NCBI GenBank assembly: GCA_016722075.1
Contig: JADKGW010000001.1
Coordinates: forward strand, 1,116,001-1,180,000
Source of the DNA: Candidatus Kouleothrix ribensis
GTDB lineage: Bacteria; Chloroflexota; Chloroflexia; Chloroflexales; Roseiflexaceae
Reading direction: 5' to 3'
DNA length: 64,000 nt
A program made the position numbers and the translations under genes. The notes below the pieces were generated by a model. That model did no database searches. It was not told where the DNA came from and saw only the letters and a program-made list of their open reading frames with translations. Numbering within the stretch: the stretch's first letter is position 1; each line of letters opens with the position of its first letter. Below, one piece after another: positions 8,850-17,768 of this stretch.

Positions 8850-9056
8850 GGGGCCGGGGGCGGAGCGCCCCGCGCCAGAATCGGACCGGGACGTAGCCCC
8901 ACGCAAGAATTGGGGGGCGGAGCGCCCCGCACCAGAATCCGGGGGCGGAGCGCCCCGCACCAGAATCGGGGGGCCGGGGGCGGAGCCCACGCAAGAATTG
9001 GGAGGCGGAGCGCCCCGCGCCAGAATCGGGGGGGCCGGGGCGCAGCCCCGGTAAGC
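8850..9056. repeat. Cluster of short GC-rich palindromic modules
   Basis: At least six copies of two related modules alternate here. One is GGGGCGGAGCGCCCC followed by GCACCAGAATC; its first part is a tiny hairpin with a 6-bp stem and GAG loop. The other is GGCGGAGCCCACGCAAGAATT. The same modules occur left of the insertion sequence (about 7000-7290). They form out-of-frame low-complexity reading frames but no credible gene. A REP-like or MITE-like repeat family, into which the IS inserted, is the simplest reading. Confidence 0.75.
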
Positions 9057-9164
9057 CCACGGATCACCGAGAGTCATCTGCATGTCATAGCACCCCGCAC
9101 CCACCGATGGTATCATACCCACACGAGCCACACGATCACCCGATTCTACCCAGCGAGGCGCACC

Positions 9165-11396
9165 ATGGCAGATCTGACCGGCACAAACCTCGGGCCCTAC
9201 CGCGTGCTCGAGCAGCTTGGCGTTGGCGGTATGGCAACCGTATATAAAGCCTACCACGCCGCGATGGATCGCTATGTCGCGATCAAGGTGCTGCCGCAGC
9301 ACCTGGCGCACGACGCCGGCTTTCGCGCGCGCTTCGAGCGCGAGGCGCGCACGATCGCCCGGCTCGAGCACCGCCATATCCTGCCCGTGTACGATGTCGC
9401 CGAGGACGATGGCATCCCCTACCTGGTAATGCGCTTCACCGACGGCGGCGACCTGGGCGACCTGATTGCCGGCGGCGAGCTGAGCGCCGCGCGCACCGCC
9501 GAGCTGGTGGCCCAGGTGGCCGAGGCGCTCGATTACGCGCATCGTCAGGGCGTGATCCACCGTGATGTCAAACCCGCGAATGTGCTGATCGGCCGCGACG
9601 GCGACGCGCTGCTGTCGGATTTCGGCATCGCCAAGATCTATAGCGATACCCAGCAGCTCACCGGCGACGGTATGATGGTCGGTACGCCGGCCTATATGGC
9701 TCCCGAGCAGCTGAAGGGCCAGCTGGTCGACGCGCGCACCGACATCTACGCGCTTGGTGTGGTGCTCTACCAGGCGCTCACCGGCGAGTGCCCGTTTGTC
9801 GCCGAGACGCCGCTGGCGGTGGCGATGATGCATGTGCATAACCCGCTGCGCCCGCCGCGCCAGCTCAACCCGGCCATCCCCGAGGCGCTCGAGCGCATTA
9901 TTCTGCGCGCGATGGCGAAGAATGCCGACGAGCGCTTTCAGGATGCCGGCACAATGGCCCAGGCGCTGCGCGCCGCCGGCGCCGAGCGCATGGCCGCGCC
10001 GGTCAGCCCGGCGGCCGACTCGCCCCCACCGCCCGTGACGCCACTGCCCGCCGCGCCGGCGCCGCGCCGTGCGAACGCGCGCTGGCTTGGCATTGCGATC
10101 GGGCTGATCGCGCTCGTCGCCGTCGCAGGGATCGTGTTCGTGCTACTGCGCGGCTCGGCCGGTAGCGCGGCCACACCCGACGACGTGCGCCAGGTGCTCG
10201 AGGCGGCAGGTCGCCAGCTGGAGGCCGGCGACGTGCCGGGCGCATTCAGCACGCTTGAGCCGGCGCTGGCGGCTCACCCGCGCGACCCCAACCTGCTGGC
10301 GATGCGCGCGATCGCCTATGCAAGCTACAGCTCGCCCGAGCAGGCCCAGGCCGACATCGACCAGGCGCTGGGCCTGGCCCCCAACAATGCGCTGGTGCTG
10401 TTTGCGCGCGGCTACCTGAGCCAGCGCCAGGGCCAGGCCGACCAGGCGATTGCCGATTTTACACGCGCGATCGAGGCCGACCCGACCTTCGCCGAGGCGT
10501 ACTACTGGCGCAGCGTGGTGCTGAACTACCCGAAGGATGACCAGGCCGCCCGGCAGCGTGACCTCGACCGCGCGCTTGAGCTGCGGCCCGACTACGCTCT
10601 GGCGCGGCTCGACCGGGCCTGGGCGCGATACTACGGCGGCGCGCTCGACGCCGCGCTGGCCGACGCCGAGGCCGTGCTGAAGCGCGACCCGCAGCATGCC
10701 CAGGCGCTCTACCTGCGCGCACTGGTTGCCGCCGATCAGGGCCGCCCGGCCGATGCCCGCCGCGACTTCGACGCGGCTGTGGCGGCCGCGCCCGATGATC
10801 ACGGCCTCTTGCGCGCGCGGGCCGAGTTCCTGGTGCGTCAGGGCGCGCTCGACCAGGCGCTGGTCGATGCCGACAAGCTCGTGCTGCTTGAAGCGGCCAA
10901 TGCCGATTTCCACCGGCTGCACGGCTTTACGCTCTACGCGCTCGGCCGGCACGAGCCGGCGCTGGCGGCGTTCGAGCGATCGGTGCTGATCGATGGTGCG
11001 GAGGATTGGGCCGGGCGCTATGGCCGCGGCCTGGCACTGCTGGCGCTTGGCCGCGTGCCGGCGGCGCTGCCCGACCTTGAGGCGGCAGTGGCCCACCCCG
11101 ACAACACGCACCACTGGGCCGAGCTATTCTTCCACACCAGCGGGCAGCCGGCGCTCGACCTGGCCCAGGCGTATCTAGCGGCCGGCCAGAACGACCAGGC
11201 GCGCGCGGCGTTTGACACGGCGATCGAGCGCGGCGTGGGCGCGGTGGGCTACCTGGGGCGCGCGCAGCTGCGGGCCGGGCAAGGCGACCCGGCCGGCGCG
11301 CGCGAGGATCTGCAGGAGGCGCTGCGCCAGGCCGCCGATGCCAAAGATGATGCCCTGCGCGCACAGGTGGAGGCTGCGCTGGCGAAGCTGCCGTAA
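9165..11396 (+). CDS. Ser/Thr protein kinase (PknB-like) with transmembrane helix and TPR domain
   Basis: A 743-residue Hanks-type kinase. Although the frame is open far upstream, the start is placed at ATG 9165 because the kinase fold begins at once (LGVGGMATVYKAY glycine loop near residues 18-30, VAIKVL lysine near 41). The catalytic loop HRDVKPANVL (Asp about 134), DFG (152-154) and APEQ are intact, so it should be active. A Pro/Ala-rich linker leads to one membrane helix near residues 305-328. The remaining ~400 residues are TPR repeats (for example LFARGYLSQRQGQADQAIAD), probably outside or at the membrane, that bind protein partners. It runs convergent to the NB-ARC partner gene, with 28 bases between stops. 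Confidence 0.93.
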   Translation: MADLTGTNLGPYRVLEQLGVGGMATVYKAYHAAMDRYVAIKVLPQHLAHDAGFRARFEREARTIARLEHRHILPVYDVAEDDGIPYLVMRFTDGGDLGDLIAGGELSAARTAELVAQVAEALDYAHRQGVIHRDVKPANVLIGRDGDALLSDFGIAKIYSDTQQLTGDGMMVGTPAYMAPEQLKGQLVDARTDIYALGVVLYQALTGECPFVAETPLAVAMMHVHNPLRPPRQLNPAIPEALERIILRAMAKNADERFQDAGTMAQALRAAGAERMAAPVSPAADSPPPPVTPLPAAPAPRRANARWLGIAIGLIALVAVAGIVFVLLRGSAGSAATPDDVRQVLEAAGRQLEAGDVPGAFSTLEPALAAHPRDPNLLAMRAIAYASYSSPEQAQADIDQALGLAPNNALVLFARGYLSQRQGQADQAIADFTRAIEADPTFAEAYYWRSVVLNYPKDDQAARQRDLDRALELRPDYALARLDRAWARYYGGALDAALADAEAVLKRDPQHAQALYLRALVAADQGRPADARRDFDAAVAAAPDDHGLLRARAEFLVRQGALDQALVDADKLVLLEAANADFHRLHGFTLYALGRHEPALAAFERSVLIDGAEDWAGRYGRGLALLALGRVPAALPDLEAAVAHPDNTHHWAELFFHTSGQPALDLAQAYLAAGQNDQARAAFDTAIERGVGAVGYLGRAQLRAGQGDPAGAREDLQEALRQAADAKDDALRAQVEAALAKLP

Positions 11397-11424
11397 CGGC
11401 GCCAGGCATGAACCCCTGCGGTAC

Positions 11425-12645
11425 TCAGTGCCGCTGTGGTGCGTCATCCGGCTGCGCCGGCTCCCCATCGTTCGGCAGGTGCTCGGCCACGACGCCCAGG
11501 CCCAGCAGCGCGGCCTTGGCCTGGCCAATGCAGGCGCGCGCCTCGGCGATGCCGGCGGCCACGCTGGGCGGGGCGAACGCGCTGCCGAGGGCGGCGCGCT
11601 GTTCGAGCAGCCCGCCCAGCCTGCGGCGGTGGCCGGCCAGGATGGCCTGCTGGTTGGCGATCTGCTCGGCCAGGGCCACCGGCGGCACGGGTGCAGCGCC
11701 TGGCGGTGCGGTGTTGATCACCAGCGCGCTGCCGCCGCCCTCAGCGTGCGCCGAGCTGTGGTAGATGTTGCCACCGGCCTGGTTGAGGCTGCCCGTAACC
11801 GTAACATCCTGGTTGCGAAAGCTGGCGGGCGTGGCCGCGCGTGCCGGCGGTGGATGCGGGCCGGCGCTGCTTGCCGCGCCCTGCACAATATCGCCGCCGG
11901 CCTGGTTGAGCTGGGCCGCGCGCACGCCCACATTCTCGAAGGTTGTTGCTGCGCCGCCGGCCTGCTGCTCCAGGCGCGCGATGGCTGCGCGCAGCTCGCT
12001 GCCCAGTGCCTCGATCTGCGCCGCCGCGCTCGAAAGCGCGGCGCGGGCGTGCGCCTGGTCGGCGAGCTGGGCCAGCACGCTGGGCAGGCGCGCGAGCGTG
12101 GCCGCCATTGCGCCGGCCTGGCTGGCCAGCTGCTCGATCAGCCAGCCGTGGAACAGCCGCCAGGCCTCGGGGTTGCCGGCCAGCTCGGCGCGGAGCGCGG
12201 TGGCGCAGCGCTCGATCAGACGATCGTGAATCAGGGCGACCGCGCGCTCGTCGTGGCCGAAGAGCAGCTGATCGAGTGCGGCGTTGAGCGCCTGCTGGGC
12301 CGCGAGCGGGTCGTGCGGGCCGGCGGGGTACTGCGCCACGGCCGTGGCGGCGGCGCAGTCGCGCACCAGCGCAAATGCGCGCAGATCGGCCTGCGCGCCG
12401 GCCGGGCCGGCGAACTCGCGCTCGAGCTGGTCGATCGCCTGCCGGATGGCGCGCTCGGCCGCGCGGCTGAGCGGCGTGCCGGGCGCGAATGCCGTGCGCG
12501 CCTGTTGCCACAGCCCGGCCAGCCCCTCCGAGGCCCAGTTTACGCCGATGCCGCCGGCGGTCGTGATCAGCACGGCGTTGCCGCTCAGCAGGCTGGTGCC
12601 CAGCAGCAGCGCCCCGGCGACGGTCTTGTGTAGGTCGCTGGGCAT
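11425..12645 (-). CDS. NB-ARC-linked helical protein with hydrophobic N-terminus and two LNQAGG motifs (candidate effector)
   Basis: A 406-residue protein of unknown family. The start at 12645 follows AAGGAAA. Residues 6-36 are a Gly/Ala-rich hydrophobic segment (TVAGALLLGTSLLSGNAVLI) suited to membrane insertion. Residues ~50-230 are predicted helical and Ala-rich. Two Gly/Asn/Gln-rich motifs follow: residues 235-258 (TFEN...LNQAGGDIVQGA) and 279-312 (GSLNQAGGNIY...SAHAEGGGSA). The second is nearly identical to residues 292-324 of the NB-ARC protein encoded just upstream. The last ~85 residues are a coiled-coil-like adaptor (AGHRRRLGGLLEQRAALGSA, then APPSVAAGIAEAR). The 40-base gap and same strand indicate an operon. 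The plan (hydrophobic helical domain plus a short motif shared with an adjacent NLR-like protein) resembles Bell/HeLo-type effectors that signal by amyloid-like templating. That role is inference. Confidence 0.6.
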   Translation of the reverse strand: MPSDLHKTVAGALLLGTSLLSGNAVLITTAGGIGVNWASEGLAGLWQQARTAFAPGTPLSRAAERAIRQAIDQLEREFAGPAGAQADLRAFALVRDCAAATAVAQYPAGPHDPLAAQQALNAALDQLLFGHDERAVALIHDRLIERCATALRAELAGNPEAWRLFHGWLIEQLASQAGAMAATLARLPSVLAQLADQAHARAALSSAAAQIEALGSELRAAIARLEQQAGGAATTFENVGVRAAQLNQAGGDIVQGAASSAGPHPPPARAATPASFRNQDVTVTGSLNQAGGNIYHSSAHAEGGGSALVINTAPPGAAPVPPVALAEQIANQQAILAGHRRRLGGLLEQRAALGSAFAPPSVAAGIAEARACIGQAKAALLGLGVVAEHLPNDGEPAQPDDAPQRH

Positions 12646-12672
12646 GGGTGGTTTCCTTCGCAGATCATAGGC

Positions 12673-12711
12673 CATCCATCCGCGTTCATCCGCGTTCATC
12701 CGCGTCCGCTA
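12673..12711. repeat. Three tandem CATCCGCGTT repeats at the NB-ARC gene end
   Basis: Three head-to-tail copies of a 10-bp unit (CATCCGCGTT, the last copy varied) straddle the stop codon of the NB-ARC gene and the operon's short intergenic gap. The repeat encodes the last residues of that protein. Related ATCCGCGT units occur in hairpin form near 43690-43725 and 51070-51140. Confidence 0.6.
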
Positions 12712-15700
12712 CCCCTGGTACCTCGGCACCGGCGCGCGCCTGGGCCAGCGCAGCTTCTAGCTCGGCCAGGCGCGGCGCGTCGGGCTGCATGCTGCGGGCC
12801 AGCGCAATGGCGCTCGCGGCCTCGTCGAGCCGGCCCAGGTCGATCAGCGTGCCGGCGCGGTTGCGCCGCCACATTGGCTCGCCGGGCTGCAGCGCGATTG
12901 CGCGCTCGGTGGCGGCCAGCGATGCGGCCAGGTCGCGCGCGTCGCCATCCTTGTGGGCGATGCACAGGTTGGTGTAGGCATCCGCCAGGTCTGCGTGCAG
13001 CGCCGGCCAGTTGACCGTCTCTAGCGCGACAAACTCCGGCGCGAGCAGGGCCTCGCCGGCCGCAACCGCCGCTTGCCAGGCGCGCACACTCTTTGCATCG
13101 GCCTCGGCGGCCTGGCGCAGCGCCAGGTAGCGGTCTAGCGCCTGCTGAAATGCTTGCTGCTCGGGTGTGCTTGCTGCCTGAATCTGGCGCAGGCCGTCGA
13201 GGCGTTGGCGGATGGCTTCGGCGGCTTCATCCTCGCCCTGCCGCTTGTGCGCTGCAAGCTCGGCCCCCGCCAGTTCAAGCAAGGGCGCCTGGAGCGCTTC
13301 GGGTAGCTGCTGCCAGAACTGCACCAGCTCATCGGAGGAACCGACCTGCACAAATGCCTGCCAGGCCAGCTCCAACCCCCGCTGCGTCTGCTGCGCCAGC
13401 CAGGCATCTGCGGCGGCCAGGTACTCCTGCTTGAGCTGCGGGTCACGCTCCAGCGCTGCCTGTAGGCTGGCTTCGTCGGTCACACCGGCAGCGTCCAGAC
13501 GCGCCCGCAGCTCGGCCGGCGGGCCTGGCTCTGCGTCGGCGGCTTGAGCTGGATCGGGCGTTTCGGGCTGCTCGATCAGCTCCAGAATCCGGCGCACCAG
13601 CGCGGAATCCTGTGAGTCTAACCCACTTGTCAGTGTGGCCGGGTCGCGCTCGCCGGCCCAGATCGCCCGCGCGGCTGCGCTCAGTCGCCAGCCACGCTCC
13701 TCAAACTCGGCCAGGGTGGCAGCCAGCTCCGCGCGCGCCGGCGACTCCGCGCGCGCCGCATTCGCCACCGCGCGCAGCAGCGGGCCGAAGCGCTCAAGCA
13801 GCGCAACGATTTCGGGCTCCGCTTCGAGCAGCCAGTCCGGCGGTGGGCCGATGTTGAGCACCGCCCAGAGCGTAGCGAAATCGCCGGCGCAGGCCGCGCG
13901 CAGGTCGCGTAGCTGGCGTTGGGCTTGCTGCACATATACTGCCTGCTCAAGCTGCTGGAAGATCGCCAGGGCGAGGACACCAGCCTGGAGCGCTCGGTTA
14001 AGCCATGCTTGCGCATCTTCCCCCGGCTCTTGGGCGAAATCGCGATAAAGATTCAAGAGGTTGCCTTGGGTCATCGCGTACGCGAGCGGGGCGCTGTCGG
14101 GCGTTCTGAAGCGCAGGGCCTCATCGTAGGCGGCCAGGGCGGCCAGCAGGCGCGCGCGCCGATCCTCGCCCGCCAGTGTGGCCAGGTCGCTGAGCAGATT
14201 GGCGCGGTTGTTCTGGGTACTCGCGTACGCGAGCGGGGCGCTGTCGGGCGTTCTGAAGCGCAGGGCCTCATCGTAGGCGGCCAGGGCGGCCAGCAGGCGC
14301 GCGCGCCGATCCTCGCCCGCCAGCGTGGCCAGGTCGCTGAGCAGATTGGCGCGGTTGTTCTGGGTCATCGCGTAATCGAGCGGGGCGCTGTCGGGCGTTC
14401 TGAAGCGCAGGGCCTCATCGTAGGCGGCCAGGGCGGCCAGCAGGCGCGCGCGCCGATCCTCGCCCGCCAGCGTGGCCAGGTCGCTGAGCAGAACCGCGCG
14501 GTTGTTCTGGGTCATCGCGTAATCGAGCGGGGCGCTGTCGGGCGTTCTGAAGCGCAGGGCCTCATCGTAGGCGGCCAGGGCGGCCAGCAGGCGCGCGCGC
14601 CGATCCTCGCCCGCCAGTGTGGCCAGGTCGCTGAGCAGAACCGCGCGGTTGTTCTGGGTCATCGCGTAATCGAGCGGGGCGCTGTCGGGCGTGTAGAAGC
14701 GCAGGGCCTCATCGTAGGCGGCCAGGGCGGCCAGCAGGCGCGCGCGCCGATCCTCGCCCGCCAGCGTGGCCAGGTCGCTGAGCAGAACCGCGCGGTTGTT
14801 CTGGGTCATCGCGTACGCGAGCGGGGCGCTGTCGGGCGTTCTGAAGCGCAGGGCCTCATCGTAGGCGGCCAGGGCGGCCAGCAGGCGCGCGCGCCGATCC
14901 TCGCCCGCCAGTGTGGCCAGGTCGCGGAGCAGATTGGCGCGGTTGTTCTGGGTCATCGCGTACGCGAGCGGGGCGCTGTCGGGCGTTCTGAAGCGCAGGG
15001 CCTCATCGTAGGCGGCCAGGGCGGCCAGCAGGCGCGCGCGGCGATCCTCGCCCGCCAGTGTGGCCAGGTCGCGGAGCAGATTGGCGCGGTTGTTCTGGGT
15101 CATCGCGTACGCGAGCGGGGCGCTGTCGGGCGTTCTGAAGCGCAGGGCCTCATCGTAGGCGGCCAGGGCGGCCAGCAGGCGCGCGCGCCGATCCTCGCCC
15201 GCCAGCGTGGCAACGCGCTGCAGCGCATTGCCGAGCGAGCCATAGGCCCGCGCCTGCTCGGCTGGCCGGCCGCGCGCCTTGGCCGCTGCTAGCGCCTGCT
15301 CGCACCAGTGTCGCTGCTCTTGGTCGCCGCCGAAGGCGGCCTGGAGGTTGGCGCACTGGCCGATCAGATCCTGGGCGCGCGCCAGGTCGTTCTCGATCGC
15401 CCAGGCGAAGGCCTGGCGCAGCTGCGGCAGCTCGGGGCGCATGCGCCAGGCCTGCTGCGCATCATCGGCGGCGCGCATGGCGGCGGCATAGATTGCGGCA
15501 TGGCCGGCCGCCGCCGGCTCGTGCTCGCCGGCCCGCCGCAGCAGCGCCAGCGCATAGCCGCGCAGCAGCGCGTGCTGCTGCCAGCGGCCCGCCTCGGCGC
15601 GGCCCAGCAGCGCCAGGTTGGCCAGCCGGCTCAAGCGCTGCCTGGCTTCCTCGGGCGCGGCCTCGGCCAGCTGCGCGGCGGCGGCGGTGTCGAACGAAGC

Positions 15701-17560
15701 CTCGAGCGCAAACACCCCCAACAGGTGGAACATGCGCTGCAGCGCCGGGTCGAGCCGCTCGTAGCTATACGACAGCACCAGCTCGACATTCTGCTCGCGC
15801 TCGCCCTCGGGCAGGGCCAGCTGCTCGAAGCCGCGCCCGGTTTGGATATGCGCGACCATGCGCTCGGCCGCGCGCTGCCAATCGGCCGCCGTGTCGCCTT
15901 CGAGCTGTAGTGCGCGCAGCGCCACATCCAGCGCCAGCACATGCAGGCCAACCCCGGCGATCAGCGCATCGCACCAGGCCAGCTGCTCGGCCGGGATCGC
16001 CGCGCCCCAGCCCAGCCGCAGCGCGGCCAGCCGGTGCGCCTCGGCCTGGTCGAGTGTGTCGAGCCGGTACTGCGGCGCCCCCAGCGCGCGCACTACCGTT
16101 TCGAGCCGTGTGGTGATCAACAGGTGTGTGCCGGGCGGCAGCGCCGTGCGCAGCGGCTTGATCGCATCAGCGCTCCAGACATCGTCGAGCACCACCAGCA
16201 GCCGGCCATGGCCGTCGAGCAGCGCGCGCACCGCGTCAGGGTCGAACTGCACGCCCAGCTCGGGCGGGATCTGCAGGGCATAGTTGGCCCAGCCGTTCAG
16301 GATTGGCTGTGCCTGGTCGCGGCTGGTCAGCTCGGGGCCGATCGGCTGCACAATCACGCCGCCGGGGTAACTGTCCGCCAGCGCCAGCGCCACCTGGCGC
16401 GCCAGGATGGTCTTGCCGATGCCGGGCATGCCCTGCAGCGCCGAGGTGGTCGACTTGCCGGTGATCGCGGCGCTGCCCTGGCGGTCGAGCAAGCCCAGCA
16501 CCGCCTGCATGTCGGCTGCGCGCTCGATCAGCTGCTCATCCTCCAGCGTCGGCGGGGTTGGCCGCACCCAGTGGCGCTCGAGCTGGATGTTGTTGATAGT
16601 TATAGCGCTGCCGCCACTCTCGGCATGCGCCGAGTTGACGTAGATGTTGCCGCCGGCCTGGTTCAGGCTGCCGCCGATTGTGAGCTGGCGGTTGTCGAAG
16701 GTTGGCTGCGGTTCCTGGGTGGCAGGGGTGTCAGCAGTGCGCTGCTGCGGAGCCGCGCCGCGCAGGCTGCGCAGCAGCTCGGCGCGCGCCGCAAAGCGCT
16801 GGTGTAGCTCAGGCGCTGCTTGCTGCCCGAGCTGATCGAGCATGCGCTGAGCATCATACGGCTGAAGCAGTGCCCGCTGCTCGGCAAACAGCATGCGCGC
16901 CGCGTCATCGCTTTCGGTTTGCCAGAATGCTAACACTGCGCGCTCGGTTGGCGACATAGCGCGGAAATCGCGCTGGGCCTGCTGGAGCTCCCGCAGGGTG
17001 CTGAGGCGCTCGCGCAATCGCGCGGCCTGGTCGTCTGCGCCGGCCTGCTCGGCTGCGGTCGCGCGCGCCTCGGCCGCCGCCAGAAACGTATCTTCGAGGT
17101 CGAGCGGGATGCCCTGCCAAAGCTCGGCCAGCTGCTCGTCCGGCACGTCGGCCAGCGCCGCCAGCGCCTGTTTAAATTGGGCCTCGGCCGCCTGCTGTTC
17201 TTCTAACCACTGCCGTAGATCGCTCAGGCGCGCGCGCAGCGCCTCGGCTAGGTTCTGCCGGCCATCCTGCTCGGCCTGGATCAGCTGGGCCTCGGCTTCG
17301 GCCAGGAATGGCTGCTCAAGCGCAGGCGGCACACGATTCCAGAACTCAATCAGCTCGTTGCTGCTTGCCACCGCCAGAAACTCGCTCAGCAGCTGCTCGA
17401 TCTGCTGGGCCGCCTGGGCCGCAGCGAACGCCTCGACCTCGGCGCGCAGACTCTCGTCGGCGGCGAGCGCGCGCTCGAGGCTGGCTTCGTCGGTTACGCC
17501 GGCGGCATCGAGGCGCTGGCGCAGCGCGGCGGGCAGCGCGGGGTTGATCGATTCAGGCAT
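12686..17560 (-). CDS. NB-ARC (STAND) NTPase with eight near-identical TPR-like repeats
   Basis: A 1624-residue NLR-like protein. Residues 1-275 are helical repeats (three related segments such as SSNELIEFWNRVPPALEQPF). Residues 292-324 carry a Gly/Asn/Gln-rich motif (GGSLNQAGGNIYVNSAHAE) shared with the next gene. The NB-ARC module follows: Walker A GMPGIGKT (377-384), Walker B LLVVLDDVW (454-462), LLITTR (480-485), and a GLPL-like region GVGLHVLALDVAL. A winged-helix/helical segment spans about 590-780. Residues 784-1175 are eight 49-residue TPR-like repeats. Residues 1347-1460 repeat the N-terminal helical domain (LRARLDAAGVTDEASL in both places). Family knowledge suggests ligand sensing by the repeats triggers NTP-dependent oligomerisation. 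The neighbour would be the downstream effector; this pairing is inference. The start at 17560 follows GAGG, and the ATPase motifs are intact. Confidence 0.85.
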   Translation of the reverse strand: MPESINPALPAALRQRLDAAGVTDEASLERALAADESLRAEVEAFAAAQAAQQIEQLLSEFLAVASSNELIEFWNRVPPALEQPFLAEAEAQLIQAEQDGRQNLAEALRARLSDLRQWLEEQQAAEAQFKQALAALADVPDEQLAELWQGIPLDLEDTFLAAAEARATAAEQAGADDQAARLRERLSTLRELQQAQRDFRAMSPTERAVLAFWQTESDDAARMLFAEQRALLQPYDAQRMLDQLGQQAAPELHQRFAARAELLRSLRGAAPQQRTADTPATQEPQPTFDNRQLTIGGSLNQAGGNIYVNSAHAESGGSAITINNIQLERHWVRPTPPTLEDEQLIERAADMQAVLGLLDRQGSAAITGKSTTSALQGMPGIGKTILARQVALALADSYPGGVIVQPIGPELTSRDQAQPILNGWANYALQIPPELGVQFDPDAVRALLDGHGRLLVVLDDVWSADAIKPLRTALPPGTHLLITTRLETVVRALGAPQYRLDTLDQAEAHRLAALRLGWGAAIPAEQLAWCDALIAGVGLHVLALDVALRALQLEGDTAADWQRAAERMVAHIQTGRGFEQLALPEGEREQNVELVLSYSYERLDPALQRMFHLLGVFALEASFDTAAAAQLAEAAPEEARQRLSRLANLALLGRAEAGRWQQHALLRGYALALLRRAGEHEPAAAGHAAIYAAAMRAADDAQQAWRMRPELPQLRQAFAWAIENDLARAQDLIGQCANLQAAFGGDQEQRHWCEQALAAAKARGRPAEQARAYGSLGNALQRVATLAGEDRRARLLAALAAYDEALRFRTPDSAPLAYAMTQNNRANLLRDLATLAGEDRRARLLAALAAYDEALRFRTPDSAPLAYAMTQNNRANLLRDLATLAGEDRRARLLAALAAYDEALRFRTPDSAPLAYAMTQNNRAVLLSDLATLAGEDRRARLLAALAAYDEALRFYTPDSAPLDYAMTQNNRAVLLSDLATLAGEDRRARLLAALAAYDEALRFRTPDSAPLDYAMTQNNRAVLLSDLATLAGEDRRARLLAALAAYDEALRFRTPDSAPLDYAMTQNNRANLLSDLATLAGEDRRARLLAALAAYDEALRFRTPDSAPLAYASTQNNRANLLSDLATLAGEDRRARLLAALAAYDEALRFRTPDSAPLAYAMTQGNLLNLYRDFAQEPGEDAQAWLNRALQAGVLALAIFQQLEQAVYVQQAQRQLRDLRAACAGDFATLWAVLNIGPPPDWLLEAEPEIVALLERFGPLLRAVANAARAESPARAELAATLAEFEERGWRLSAAARAIWAGERDPATLTSGLDSQDSALVRRILELIEQPETPDPAQAADAEPGPPAELRARLDAAGVTDEASLQAALERDPQLKQEYLAAADAWLAQQTQRGLELAWQAFVQVGSSDELVQFWQQLPEALQAPLLELAGAELAAHKRQGEDEAAEAIRQRLDGLRQIQAASTPEQQAFQQALDRYLALRQAAEADAKSVRAWQAAVAAGEALLAPEFVALETVNWPALHADLADAYTNLCIAHKDGDARDLAASLAATERAIALQPGEPMWRRNRAGTLIDLGRLDEAASAIALARSMQPDAPRLAELEAALAQARAGAEVPGVADADERG
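14036..15211 (-). repeat. Eight tandem 147-bp repeats inside the NB-ARC gene
   Basis: Exactly eight in-frame copies of a 147-bp unit encode 49-residue TPR-like repeats (from ATLAGEDRRARLLAALAAYD to the LL(R/S)DL end). Copies are nearly identical at the DNA level, including silent positions, which implies recent amplification or ongoing gene conversion. The few differences concentrate at unit positions 26 (R/Y), 34 (A/D), 37 (M/S), 44 (N/V) and 47 (R/S). The eighth copy diverges after its TQ. Arrays like this are typical of the sensor part of NLR-like proteins. Confidence 0.95.
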
Positions 17561-17768
17561 GGTGGCCTCAGCACAGGCACAACGCCGCCGGCCCGCCGGG
17601 TAGCGGGTTCAGCGACGCACGGTAGATTGAGTTCGGGGCGGCGGGTAACGCGCCGGCTTGCATAATAAACGTCGGAGCTGGCGTTTTTGGTATATGGCCG
17701 GCCAGGGGATGTGGGGGAATTGCCTTGGTGGCGGTAGCGCCGCGTGGCGCTACCGCCGCTGCACGGCG

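Noticed and set aside
8619..9164. Upstream extension of the Ser/Thr kinase frame into the transposase gene
   Set aside because: The extension crosses the IS end and GC-rich repeats and has no homology-like features; the kinase fold starts at ATG 9165.
11212..12633. Plus-strand open frame of 473 codons across the kinase end and the NB-ARC partner
   Set aside because: It is low in coding character and opposes the partner gene, which has a ribosome-binding site and a motif shared with its neighbour.
14036..15211. Resemblance to a CRISPR or satellite array
   Set aside because: The units are 147 bp, contiguous and in frame, with no spacers; they encode protein repeats.
13919..15292. Long plus-strand open frame of 457 codons with eight repeats
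   Set aside because: It is the antisense of the NB-ARC gene's TPR array. The periodicity comes from the 147-bp repeats, and the minus-strand frame has the domain content.
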